A stretch of 64,000 nt of DNA from Isoptericola dokdonensis DS-3. Lineage in GTDB: Bacteria > Actinomycetota > Actinomycetes > Actinomycetales > Cellulomonadaceae. Below the pieces are notes generated by a model that had not been told where the DNA came from, did no database searches, and worked only from the letters and a program-made list of their open reading frames with translations. Made by a program: the position numbers and the translations under genes. Positions 8,180 to 16,020 of this stretch are shown one piece after another. Within the stretch, counting starts at the first letter, position 1. The number at the start of each line of letters is the position of its first letter. Location of the stretch: positions 868,001 through 932,000 of the forward strand of contig NZ_CP014209.1 in NCBI RefSeq assembly GCF_001636295.1. Reading direction: 5' to 3'.

Positions 8180-9181
8180 TCAGCACTCGGCGCGGCCGCG
8201 GCGCCAGTAGCCCATGAAGGCCACGGACTTGCGGTCGACGCCGCGGTGCGTCACCAGGTGGCGGCGCAGCGTCTTGATGACGCCCGCCTCCCCCGCGAAC
8301 CACGCGTACAGCGTCGTGTCCTGGACGAGCGGGCGGCCGTCGGCGTCCACCGGGACCTCCCACAGGACGTCGGTGTCGATGTCGACGTCGGCGAGCTCGC
8401 CGTCCAGGTCGACGCCGGCGGCCGTGATCGCGGGGGCCGGCACGCCGGGCACCTCGTCGACGGACGCGCGGACGCCGAGGGCCAGCATGCGGTCGGCGGC
8501 ACCCTGGACGGCGGGCACGAGCAGGTCGCCGTGCTCGCGGTCCTCGCGGGCGAGCCAGGTGACACGGACGCCCGCGGGTGCGACGAGGGTCCAGCGGTCC
8601 TCGGCGTGCGGGACCTCGAGGAAGACCTCGCCCACGGCGTCGTCGGGCAGCGACTCGCAGATGGAGGCGATGGCCGGCACCGCCGTCTCGTCACCGGCGA
8701 GGAGCAACGCGTGGCTGGTGGCCGGCGGGTTGAACTCGAGCCCGCCGTGCGGGCCGTCGTGCGCGGCGTCGGGCCCGATGATCACGAGCGGCGAGCCGGG
8801 GCGGGCACCGTTGGCCCAGCGTGACGCGGGGCCGGTGTCGCCGTGCAGCACGATGTCGACGTCGACCTCGCGCAGGTCCGGCCGCACCGCGCGCACCGTG
8901 TAGGTGCGCAGCGGGTTGCGACGCTCCTCGGGCAGCTCGCGCCACGTCGTGAACCAGTCGGGGTTCTGGCGGTCGAGGTACTCCCAGCCGCCGCAGGGGG
9001 CGGGCAGGAGGAACTTGATGCGCTGGTCGCGGCCGTTGTCGGCGAACCGGTCGAGGTCCTGGCCGGTGAACGTGATCCGGACGAAGGACGGGCAGAGCCG
9101 GGTGACCCGCGAGACCTCGACGTCGAACATCTTGTAGGGCGTCGTCACGCTCGTGGTCTCAGCGGTGGCCGTCTGCGTCAT
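8180..9181 (-). CDS. Siderophore-interacting protein (ferric-siderophore reductase, SIP family)
   Basis: This 333-residue flavoprotein has an FAD-binding domain with [10 protein letters not shown], an NAD(P)-binding part with [13 protein letters not shown] and the family-typical C-terminal GYWRRG. SIP proteins reduce ferric siderophores in the cytoplasm to release iron. The ATG at 9181 has no ribosome-binding site but sits 7 bases after a TAGGCT -10 hexamer, so the mRNA is probably leaderless. A DtxR/IdeR-like box covers that promoter, implying iron repression. It is a single-gene unit; no siderophore transporter is adjacent. Confidence 0.92.
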   Translation of the reverse strand: MTQTATAETTSVTTPYKMFDVEVSRVTRLCPSFVRITFTGQDLDRFADNGRDQRIKFLLPAPCGGWEYLDRQNPDWFTTWRELPEERRNPLRTYTVRAVRPDLREVDVDIVLHGDTGPASRWANGARPGSPLVIIGPDAAHDGPHGGLEFNPPATSHALLLAGDETAVPAIASICESLPDDAVGEVFLEVPHAEDRWTLVAPAGVRVTWLAREDREHGDLLVPAVQGAADRMLALGVRASVDEVPGVPAPAITAAGVDLDGELADVDIDTDVLWEVPVDADGRPLVQDTTLYAWFAGEAGVIKTLRRHLVTHRGVDRKSVAFMGYWRRGRAEC

Positions 9182-9219
9182 GCAGGCAAGCCTAACCTCG
9201 CCAGGAGGGTGGTTGGCAA
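9182..9219 (-). promoter_or_regulatory. Iron-regulated leaderless promoter with DtxR/IdeR box
   Basis: Read on the minus strand, CGAGGTTAGGCTTGCCTGC (9200-9182) matches 13 of 19 positions of the DtxR consensus TTAGGTTAGGCTAACCTAA. It contains the -10 element TAGGCT (9194-9189), 7 bases before the ATG. A -35-like TTGCCA (9219-9214) lies 19 bases further up, inside the small inverted repeat GGTTG-N-CAACC. Confidence 0.7.
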
Positions 9220-9285
9220 CCACCGTGACCCACGCCACACCGGTCACCTGGGAACACGTCCCACCGGGGCACGGTTGACGCGGGC

Positions 9286-9927
9286 ATGCCCACGGTTCAC
9301 GTCGACATCTGGTCGGACATCGCCTGCCCCTTCTGCTACGTCGGCAAGCGGAACTTCGAGTCCGCCGTCGCCGCGAGCGACGTCGACGTCGAGGTGACGT
9401 ACCGCTCGTTCCAGCTCTCCCCCGACATGCCCACCGACGTCTCCGGCACCCACGCCGAGATGCTCGCCGCGAAGATGGGCGTCGACGTCGACACCGCCCG
9501 CGGCATGGAGGCCCGCACCACGGGCCTCGCCCGCGAGGTCGGGCTCGACTTCGACTACGAGGCGCTGCACCCGGCCAACACCCTGCTCGCCCACCGGCTG
9601 CTGCACCTGGCCAAGGCCCACGGCCTCCAGGGCGAGATGAAGGAGCGGCTGCTGGCCGCCTACTTCACACAGGGCCGCCACGTCGGTCGCCTCGACGAGC
9701 TCGTCGACCTCGCGGCCGAGGTCGGGCTCGACGCCACCGAGGTCCGCGCCGCGCTGACCGGCGACGACTACACCGCCGACGTCGAGCAGGACGTCGCGCA
9801 GGCCGCCGCCTACGGGATCCGCGGCGTGCCGTTCTTCGTGCTCGACGGCCGGCTCGCCGTGTCCGGCGCGCAGCCTCCCGAGGTGTTCGCGAGCGCGCTG
9901 CGCCAGGCCACGGAGCAGGTCGCGTGA
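9286..9927 (+). CDS. DsbA family oxidoreductase (FrnE-like)
   Basis: This 213-residue thioredoxin-fold protein has active-site CPFC at Cys14-Cys17 and the cis-proline loop [12 protein letters not shown] near the C-terminus, interrupted by a helical insert. It lacks a signal peptide, so it acts in the cytoplasm like actinobacterial FrnE or 2-hydroxychromene-2-carboxylate-isomerase-like proteins, probably as a disulfide oxidoreductase. The stop overlaps the GTG of a 62-codon frame (GTGA) that encodes the kind of Cys-x4-Cys tail found at the end of many FrnE-like proteins. Confidence 0.88.
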   Translation: MPTVHVDIWSDIACPFCYVGKRNFESAVAASDVDVEVTYRSFQLSPDMPTDVSGTHAEMLAAKMGVDVDTARGMEARTTGLAREVGLDFDYEALHPANTLLAHRLLHLAKAHGLQGEMKERLLAAYFTQGRHVGRLDELVDLAAEVGLDATEVRAALTGDDYTADVEQDVAQAAAYGIRGVPFFVLDGRLAVSGAQPPEVFASALRQATEQVA

Positions 9928-10112
9928 CCGGGACCGTCCCCACGACCGACGGCCTCGACCCGGCCCCGGCGGCAGCACCCACCGCCGCAGCCTCGCCGTT
10001 CGTCGTCGTCGGCGGCGACGCGGCGCTCTGCGAGGGCGACGTGTGCGCCGTCCCGACCGCACCGGACGCGCCCGGCGGCGTCCTCCCGCTGGCGGCTCCC
10101 CCGGCCACCTGA
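9924..10112 (+). CDS. Small Ala/Pro-rich protein with CEGDVCAVP motif (possible detached FrnE tail)
   Basis: This 62-residue frame starts with GTG overlapping the DsbA-like gene stop. The first 30 residues are low-complexity Ala/Pro/Thr; then come SPFVVVGGDAALCEGDVCAVP and a short Ala/Pro end. As I recall, FrnE-like proteins of actinobacteria often end in a CGPDGCAVP-like segment. So this may be the C-terminal tail of the upstream gene separated by a frameshift, a coupled separate peptide, or a sequencing error. The two cysteines could bind metal or act in redox exchange. It is not recognised as a family by itself. Confidence 0.5.
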   Translation: MTGTVPTTDGLDPAPAAAPTAAASPFVVVGGDAALCEGDVCAVPTAPDAPGGVLPLAAPPAT

Positions 10113-10147
10113 TCTGATCGGAGCACCACGACCGACAGGGGTGCGCG

Positions 10148-10738
10148 ATGGGGATCGTCACACGCGGGTTCGGCGGGCGCCGCGAGGTCGACCCGGACGT
10201 CCCACCGGGGCAGTACGTCACGGACGACTTCCCGGTGCTGTCCACGGGGCCGACGCCGAACGTCGACGAGGACCGCTGGTCGCTGGAGGTCCGGACCGAG
10301 ACCGGTGAGACACGGCGCTGGGACTGGTCGGCCCTGCTCGCGCTGCCGGCCGAGGACGTCACCACCGACATCCACTGCGTGACGCACTGGTCGAAGCTCG
10401 GCACCACCTGGCGCGGCGTCTCCGTGGACACGCTGCTGGCCGACGTCGAGACCTCCGCGGACTTCGTCATGGCGCACTCCTTCGGCGGGTACACCACCAA
10501 CGTGCCGCTGGAGGACCTCACCGACGGCAGGGCGTGGATCGCCTACGAGTTCGAGGGGGAGCCCCTGGACCCGGTGCACGGCGGCCCGGCCCGGCTGCTG
10601 GTGCCGCACCTGTACTTCTGGAAGAGCGCGAAGTGGGTGCGCGAGCTGGAGCTCATGACGACCGAGGACCTCGGGTTCTGGGAGGTCAACGGGTACCACG
10701 CCTACGGCGACCCCTGGCTCGAGCAGCGGTACGCGTGA
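10148..10738 (+). CDS. Sulfite-oxidase-like molybdopterin-dependent oxidoreductase
   Basis: This 196-residue protein is a single-domain member of the sulfite oxidase/YedY-like molybdopterin family. Cys77 in DIHCVTHWSKLGTTWRGV is the expected molybdenum ligand, and the block HSFGGYTTNVPLEDL follows. There is no twin-arginine signal and no dimerisation domain, so it is a soluble cytoplasmic minimal version. The stop overlaps the start of the flavin reductase gene (GTGA), which suggests that reductase is its electron partner. The substrate (sulfite, sulfoxide or other) cannot be told. Confidence 0.87.
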   Translation: MGIVTRGFGGRREVDPDVPPGQYVTDDFPVLSTGPTPNVDEDRWSLEVRTETGETRRWDWSALLALPAEDVTTDIHCVTHWSKLGTTWRGVSVDTLLADVETSADFVMAHSFGGYTTNVPLEDLTDGRAWIAYEFEGEPLDPVHGGPARLLVPHLYFWKSAKWVRELELMTTEDLGFWEVNGYHAYGDPWLEQRYA

Positions 10739-11445
10739 CCCCCTGGCTCGCCGCGACGGTGGTCGGCACCCGGGCGCTCACCGCGGCGTCGCGCACGCTC
10801 GTCCTGGCCGTCCCCGGCTTCCAGGGTGCGCGGCCCGGCCAGCACGTCGACGTGCGGCTCACCGCTCCCGACGGCTACCAGGCGTCCCGGTCGTACTCGC
10901 TGGCCGCGACCGGCACCGACGAGCGGGTCGAGCTCGCCGTCGCCGCCGTGCCGGACGGCGAGGTGTCGCCCTACCTCGTCGAGGTCGCCCGTCCCGGCGA
11001 CGTGATGGAGGTCCGCGGGCCGCTCGGCGGCTATTTCGTCTGGGACCCGGCGGATCCCTCCCCCGTGCTGCTCGTCGCCGGCGGGTCCGGCGTCGTGCCC
11101 CTGGTCGCGATGCTGCGCGCCCGTGCCGCTGCGGGGAGCGGCACGCCGTTCCTGCTCGTGCTGTCCGTGCGGACGCGCGCCGACGTGATGTTCGCCGACG
11201 AGCTGAGCGACCCCGGCGACGGGGTGACCGTGCGTCGCGTCGTCACCCGCGAGGCCGACGGCGACCGGCCGGCGGGCAGGCTCGGCGCTGCCGACCTCGA
11301 CGCCACCGGCTTCGGTCCCGACGACGCACCGGCCGTGTTCGTCTGCGGCCCCACCGGGTTCGTCGAGCACGCCGCCACCATGCTCACCGGGCTCGGCCAC
11401 CCGGCGGCGCGGGTGCGGACCGAACGCTTCGGAGGCACCTCATGA
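10735..11445 (+). CDS. Ferredoxin-reductase-type FAD-binding oxidoreductase
   Basis: This 236-residue protein has the FAD motif SRSYSLAAT and the NAD(P)-binding motifs VAGGSGVVPLVAMLRAR and VFVCGPTGFVE, with a C-terminal ERFGG. It has no [2Fe-2S] domain. It should move electrons between NAD(P)H and a partner, most likely the molybdopterin enzyme encoded just upstream with a 4-base overlap. Start is GTG at 10735. The gene overlaps the DUF6510 gene downstream by 4 bases, so the three are co-translated. Confidence 0.88.
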   Translation: MTPWLAATVVGTRALTAASRTLVLAVPGFQGARPGQHVDVRLTAPDGYQASRSYSLAATGTDERVELAVAAVPDGEVSPYLVEVARPGDVMEVRGPLGGYFVWDPADPSPVLLVAGGSGVVPLVAMLRARAAAGSGTPFLLVLSVRTRADVMFADELSDPGDGVTVRRVVTREADGDRPAGRLGAADLDATGFGPDDAPAVFVCGPTGFVEHAATMLTGLGHPAARVRTERFGGTS

Positions 11446-11711
11446 CGCTCCCGCGACCCCTCCCTCTGGACGGCAACGCCGCCGCCGGTCCCCTCGCTGC
11501 CGTGCTCGCCGGCGACGCCACCACCGCCACCGCCCGCTGCGCCGGGTGCGGCGCCACCGCTGTGCTGGCCACCGCCGTCGTGTACCGCACCGCCATGGGC
11601 ACCGTCGTGCGCTGCGCATCCTGCGAGCAGGTGCTCGCCGTCGTGGTCGAGCGCCCCGCCGGCGCGACCGTCTCCGTGCGCGGGTGCGCCTGGGTGCGCG
11701 TCGCGGGGTGA
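11442..11711 (+). CDS. DUF6510 family zinc-ribbon protein
   Basis: This 89-residue protein starts MTLPRPLPLDGNAAAGPLAA and has two CxxC pairs, Cys33/Cys36 (CAGC) and Cys58/Cys61 (CASC), which form a predicted zinc ribbon. As far as I know, DUF6510 genes tend to sit beside sulfite-oxidase-like and flavin-reductase genes, as here. The function is unknown; an assembly factor, electron-transfer adaptor or regulator of the preceding two enzymes is possible. Its ATG overlaps the reductase stop. Confidence 0.8.
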   Translation: MTLPRPLPLDGNAAAGPLAAVLAGDATTATARCAGCGATAVLATAVVYRTAMGTVVRCASCEQVLAVVVERPAGATVSVRGCAWVRVAG

Positions 11712-11796
11712 TCGGGCGGCGGCGCCCACGGCCGCGGGTGCATGATCGTTCACCTCTCCGACGTGTGCACGTTCGGTGACATCGGCACGACGCCGG

Positions 11797-12654
11797 TCAG
11801 GCCGTACGCGTCGCCCAGAACGCCACGGCCGACGCGGCGGCCACGTTGAGGGAGTCCACCGCCCCGGCCATGGGGATCTTCACCACGACGTCCGCAGCCG
11901 CGACGGTGCGCGGCTTGAGGCCGTCGCCCTCGGCGCCGAGCACCAGCGCGAGCCGCTCGGGCGGGTCGGCGGCGAGGTCGTCGAGGCTGACCGCGTCGTC
12001 GCTCAGCGCGAGGGCCGCGACGGCGAACCCGAGACCGCGCAGCAGGTCCGCGCCACCGACGTGCCCGGCGTCCGAGGCGACCGGCCAGTCCGGGATCCGC
12101 GTCCACGGCACCTGGAACACCGTGCCCATCGAGACGCGCACCGACCGCCGGTAGAGCGGGTCCGCGCAGCGCGGCGTCACCAGCACCGCGTCGACGCCCA
12201 GCGCGGCGGCGCTGCGGAAGATGGCCCCGACGTTCGTGTGGTCGACGATGTCCTCCAGCACGGCGACGCGGCGCGCCCCGGCGCCGTCGCGAGCGGCACC
12301 CAGGAGCTCGGCGACGTCGGGCAGGACGGGGCGGTGCATGGCCGCGAGCGCCCCGCGGTGCAGGTGGAAGCCGGTGATCTGCTCCAGCACGGGCTCGTCG
12401 GCGACGTAGACGGGGGCCTCGGGGTGCTCGGCGAGCACGTCGGCCATCGACTCCAGCCAGCGGTCGGCCATGAGGAAGGACCGGGGCCGGTGCCCGGCGG
12501 CGAGGGCGCGGCGGATGACGTTGGACGACTCCGCCATGAACAGCCCCTCGGCGGGCTCGCGGACGGTGCGCAGTTTGACGTCGGTGAGGCCGGTGTAGTC
12601 GTGCAGGCGCGGGTCGGCGGGGTCGGTGACACGGACGAGGGCGGGATGGTTCAC
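11797..12654 (-). CDS. TrmH/SpoU family RNA 2'-O-methyltransferase
   Basis: This 285-residue SPOUT-class methyltransferase has an N-terminal substrate-binding domain (to about residue 100) and a knotted C-terminal domain. Motifs are EDIVDHTNVGAIFRSAAALGVD (motif 1), LVLGAEGDGL (motif 2) and VKIPMAGAVDSLNVAAASAV (motif 3). It methylates a ribose 2'-OH in tRNA or rRNA using S-adenosylmethionine; the exact target is not predictable. The GTG at 12654 has a GGGAG ribosome-binding site about 8 bases upstream. It is a single gene on its strand. Confidence 0.9.
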   Translation of the reverse strand: MNHPALVRVTDPADPRLHDYTGLTDVKLRTVREPAEGLFMAESSNVIRRALAAGHRPRSFLMADRWLESMADVLAEHPEAPVYVADEPVLEQITGFHLHRGALAAMHRPVLPDVAELLGAARDGAGARRVAVLEDIVDHTNVGAIFRSAAALGVDAVLVTPRCADPLYRRSVRVSMGTVFQVPWTRIPDWPVASDAGHVGGADLLRGLGFAVAALALSDDAVSLDDLAADPPERLALVLGAEGDGLKPRTVAAADVVVKIPMAGAVDSLNVAAASAVAFWATRTA

Positions 12655-12700
12655 CCGGTGATTCTCCCAGGCGCACCGGGCACGCCGGGCGGTGCCGGGG

Positions 12701-14008
12701 TCAGGACGCCGGGACGAGCCGGGCGGTGAGCTCGCGCCACACCTGCGTGCCGACGCCGCCGGGGGCACGGTCGAACACGTGGTCGGCGGCAGGCACGAGG
12801 ACGACGTCGTGGGTCACGCCGTGGGTGCGCAGCACGTCGCCGAGCTGCTGCGTCCCGGCGGCGGGCACGAGGTGGTCGGCGGCGCCGTGCACCATCAGGG
12901 TGGGCGGGGAGACGTCGGTGACGTGGACGGCGGGCCAGATGCTCGCGTACCGATCGGGCACCTCGTCGGGGGTGCCACCGGTGTACGTCTCGGCGTAGCG
13001 GCGGGCGTCGGCGCCGAGCAGCGGGTCGGGGTTGTCGTGGAACGCCACCGGCGAGGCGACGGGGTACAGGGCGCTGACGGCGGTGACGGGCGGGACGGGA
13101 CCCTCGCAGGCGGGCGCCAGGGTGCCGGCGGCGCCGCGGTAGGCGACGTCGAGGGCGAGGTTGCCGCCGGCGGAGTCCCCGGCGAGGAGCACCCGGCCGG
13201 GGTCTCCCCCGTGGTCGGCGGCGTGCTGCCCGAGCCAGACGAGCGCGCAGGCGACCTGGGCCTCGGCGGTGTCCCAGCGGGGGGTGGTGGCGGTGGCGAG
13301 CGGGTAGTCGACGCTCGCCACCAGGTAGCCCTGGTCGGCGAACCAGGTGGCGTGCGCGGCGGTGCCCGCCTGTGCGCGGTGCCCGCCGGTCCAGCCGCCG
13401 CCGTGCACCAGCACCACGACCGGCGCGGCGGCGGCCGACGTGCCGGTCCCGCCGTCGGGCAGCCACAGCGACAGGCCGAGGGGGACGCCGTCCTGCTCGC
13501 CGTAGGTCACGTCGACGTCGTGGGCGCGGCGGTCCTGCGACACCCGGAACATCTCGGCGATGTCGACGGCGACCTCGTGCTCCTGCGCGACGCGCAGCTG
13601 CACGGTGACCACGACGACCGAGCACACGGCCGCGACCAGCCCGGCGCACACCACCACGACCCGCGCGACCGAACCGTGCCGCAGCAGCGCGACGGCTCCG
13701 AGCAGGGTGACGACCAGCCCTGCCACGGCGAGCCAGACCGCCCACGCGGACGCCTGCGCCCCGAGATGCCCGAGGCCCGGCACGCCGGGCAGCAGCGCAC
13801 CGACGGCGACGAGGGCGAGCAGCACCGCGACGACGGCGAGCACGACGACCGTGACGCTGCGCCGACGCCCGTCACGTGGCCTCCGGTCGTGGTGGTCGTC
13901 GTCACGGGAGCCGGTCGTCGCGGCCCCCGACCCACCGGCGCGGACCGTCGGGGTCCGGCCGGTGGGCGGGGCGGCGTGGTGGGGCGGGTGCGCGCTCATC
14001 GCGGACAC
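12701..14008 (-). CDS. Membrane-anchored alpha/beta hydrolase (esterase/lipase)
   Basis: This 435-residue protein has a hydrophilic His/Arg-rich N-terminus, three hydrophobic segments (about residues 51-75, 86-109 and 115-137) and a C-terminal hydrolase domain. That domain shows the HSL-type oxyanion motif HGGGW, the nucleophile motif GDSAGGN, Asp in MVHGAADHLVP and a final His in AADHVFDRA. It probably hydrolyses carboxylic esters at the membrane with the catalytic domain outside; the topology is inferred. A second ATG three codons in (13999) is an equally good start. It lies 20 bases upstream of the ABC exporter gene stop but is a separate unit. Confidence 0.82.
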   Translation of the reverse strand: MSAMSAHPPHHAAPPTGRTPTVRAGGSGAATTGSRDDDHHDRRPRDGRRRSVTVVVLAVVAVLLALVAVGALLPGVPGLGHLGAQASAWAVWLAVAGLVVTLLGAVALLRHGSVARVVVVCAGLVAAVCSVVVVTVQLRVAQEHEVAVDIAEMFRVSQDRRAHDVDVTYGEQDGVPLGLSLWLPDGGTGTSAAAAPVVVLVHGGGWTGGHRAQAGTAAHATWFADQGYLVASVDYPLATATTPRWDTAEAQVACALVWLGQHAADHGGDPGRVLLAGDSAGGNLALDVAYRGAAGTLAPACEGPVPPVTAVSALYPVASPVAFHDNPDPLLGADARRYAETYTGGTPDEVPDRYASIWPAVHVTDVSPPTLMVHGAADHLVPAAGTQQLGDVLRTHGVTHDVVLVPAADHVFDRAPGGVGTQVWRELTARLVPAS

Positions 14009-14028
14009 CCTCCCACGGACCGGCCCGC

Positions 14029-16020
14029 TCAGTCACCGTCCTCGTCGTCGTCCGTCAGGGGGGCGGCGAACTGGCTGGCGTACAGCCGGGCGTAGGCGCC
14101 GCCCGCCGCGAGGAGCGTCTCGTGGTCGCCCTGCTCGACGATGCGGCCGTGCTCCATGACGACGATGAGGTCGGCGTCGCGGATCGTGGAGAGCCGGTGC
14201 GCGATGACGAAGGACGTCCGTCCGACGCGCAACGCGTTCATCGCCTGCTGCACGAGCACCTCGGTGCGGGTGTCGACCGAGCTGGTGGCCTCGTCGAGGA
14301 CGAGGATCTCCGGGTCGGCGAGGAACGCCCGCGCGATGGTGAGGAGCTGCTTCTCCCCCGCCGACAGCGCGGTGGCCTCGTCGTCGAGCACGGTGTCGTA
14401 GCCGTCGGGCAGGGTGCGCACGAACGGGTCGACGTGGGTGGCACGCGTCGCCGCGAGGAACTCCTCCTCGCCGACCTCGGCACCGTCGCGCACGCCGTAC
14501 CGCAGGTTCTCCTCGATGGTGCCCTTGAACAGCCACGTGTCCTGCAGCACCATGCCGATGCGCGAGCGCAGGTCGTCGCGGGTGAGGGCCCGCGTGTCGA
14601 CGCCGTCGAGGGTGATGCGCCCGCCGTCGACCTCGTAGAACCGCATGAGGAGGTTGACCAGGGTGGTCTTGCCGGCGCCGGTCGGGCCGACGATCGCGAC
14701 GGTCCGACCGGGCTCCGCGACGAGGTCGAGGTGCTCGATGAGCGGCTCGTCGGGGACGTAGGAGAACGACACGTCCTCGAACGCGACCCGGCCCTGCACG
14801 GTGCCGAGCTGCTCGGGGTCGGCGGGGTCGGGGTCCTGCTCCGGGGCGTCGAGGAGCTCGAACACCCGCTCGGCCGACGCGACGCCGGACTGCAGGAGGT
14901 TCATCATCGACGCGATCTGCGTCAGCGGCTGCGTGAACTGGCGCGAGTACTGGATGAACGCCTGCACGTCGCCGATGGACAGCTGCCCCGACGCGACCCG
15001 CAGACCGCCGATGACCGCCACGAGCACGTAGTTGAGGTTCGCGAGGAACCCCATCGACGGCTGCATGGTGCCGGAGATGAACTGGGACTTGCGGGACGCC
15101 TCGTAGAGCGCGTCGTTCTCGGTCGCGAACTTCTCCGCGGCGGCGGCCTGGTGGCCGTACACCTTGACCAGGGCGTGCCCGGTGAACATCTCCTCCACGT
15201 GCGCGTTGAGCCTGCCTGTGGCTGCCCACTGGGCGACGAACTGCGGCTGCGAGCGCTTGGCGATCTGCATGGTGAGGATCACCGACAGCGGCACGGTGAC
15301 GAGCGCGACGAGCGCCAGCACCCAGGAGATCCAGAACATCATCGCGAGCACGCCCACGACGGTGAGCAGCGAGGTCACGAGCTGCGCGAGCGTCTGCGTG
15401 GTCGTCTGGGCGACGTTGTCGATGTCGTTGGTGACGCGGGACAGGATCTCGCCGCGGGCCTGCTTGTCGACGTGGCTCAGCGGGATGCGGTGCAGCTTCG
15501 CCTCGACGTCGTCGCGCAGCCGCCGCATCGTGTTCTGCACGGCGACGGTCATGATGCGCGACTGGAGCCAGCCGAACAGGAACGCACCGACGTAGATCGC
15601 GAGCACCCACAGCAGGATCTCGCCCAGGCGGGAGAAGTCGACACCCTGGCCGGGCACCACCCCGTCCATCGACGCGAGCATGTCGGCCTGGGTGTCGTCG
15701 CCCGCGGCGCGCAGCCCGTCGACGACCTGCGCCATGGTCGCACCCTCCGGCAGGCCTCGGCCGACGACCCCCGCGAAGATCACGTCGGTGGCGTCGCCGA
15801 GGATCTTCGGGCCGACGACGGTGAGGGCGACCGAGACGATGCCGCACAGCGTCAGCCAGACGACGCGTGCCCGCTCGGGGCGCATGACGACGGCGAACCG
15901 GCGCAGGGAGCCCTTGAAGTCGAGGGCCTTGGCCACGGGGGCCCCGGCCGCGCCCATCGGGCCGCCGGGGCGCCCGGCGGGGCGGGCCGGTGCGGGAGGT
16001 GCCTTGCGGTCGGTGCTCAC
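14029..16020 (-). CDS. ABC exporter half-transporter, catalytically canonical subunit
   Basis: This 663-residue fused membrane/ATPase protein is the second half of a heterodimeric exporter. An exporter-type six-helix domain is followed by a nucleotide-binding domain with Walker A GPTGAGKTT, signature LSAGEKQLLT, Walker B VLDEATSSVD with its catalytic Glu, and H-loop AHRLST. The insertion at residues 80-130 (between TM1 and TM2) is long, as in Streptomyces-type MDR pairs. The GTG start at 16020 overlaps the stop of the partner gene (GTGA). It probably exports lipids, peptides or drugs, under control of the TetR gene upstream. Confidence 0.9.
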   Translation of the reverse strand: MSTDRKAPPAPARPAGRPGGPMGAAGAPVAKALDFKGSLRRFAVVMRPERARVVWLTLCGIVSVALTVVGPKILGDATDVIFAGVVGRGLPEGATMAQVVDGLRAAGDDTQADMLASMDGVVPGQGVDFSRLGEILLWVLAIYVGAFLFGWLQSRIMTVAVQNTMRRLRDDVEAKLHRIPLSHVDKQARGEILSRVTNDIDNVAQTTTQTLAQLVTSLLTVVGVLAMMFWISWVLALVALVTVPLSVILTMQIAKRSQPQFVAQWAATGRLNAHVEEMFTGHALVKVYGHQAAAAEKFATENDALYEASRKSQFISGTMQPSMGFLANLNYVLVAVIGGLRVASGQLSIGDVQAFIQYSRQFTQPLTQIASMMNLLQSGVASAERVFELLDAPEQDPDPADPEQLGTVQGRVAFEDVSFSYVPDEPLIEHLDLVAEPGRTVAIVGPTGAGKTTLVNLLMRFYEVDGGRITLDGVDTRALTRDDLRSRIGMVLQDTWLFKGTIEENLRYGVRDGAEVGEEEFLAATRATHVDPFVRTLPDGYDTVLDDEATALSAGEKQLLTIARAFLADPEILVLDEATSSVDTRTEVLVQQAMNALRVGRTSFVIAHRLSTIRDADLIVVMEHGRIVEQGDHETLLAAGGAYARLYASQFAAPLTDDDEDGD

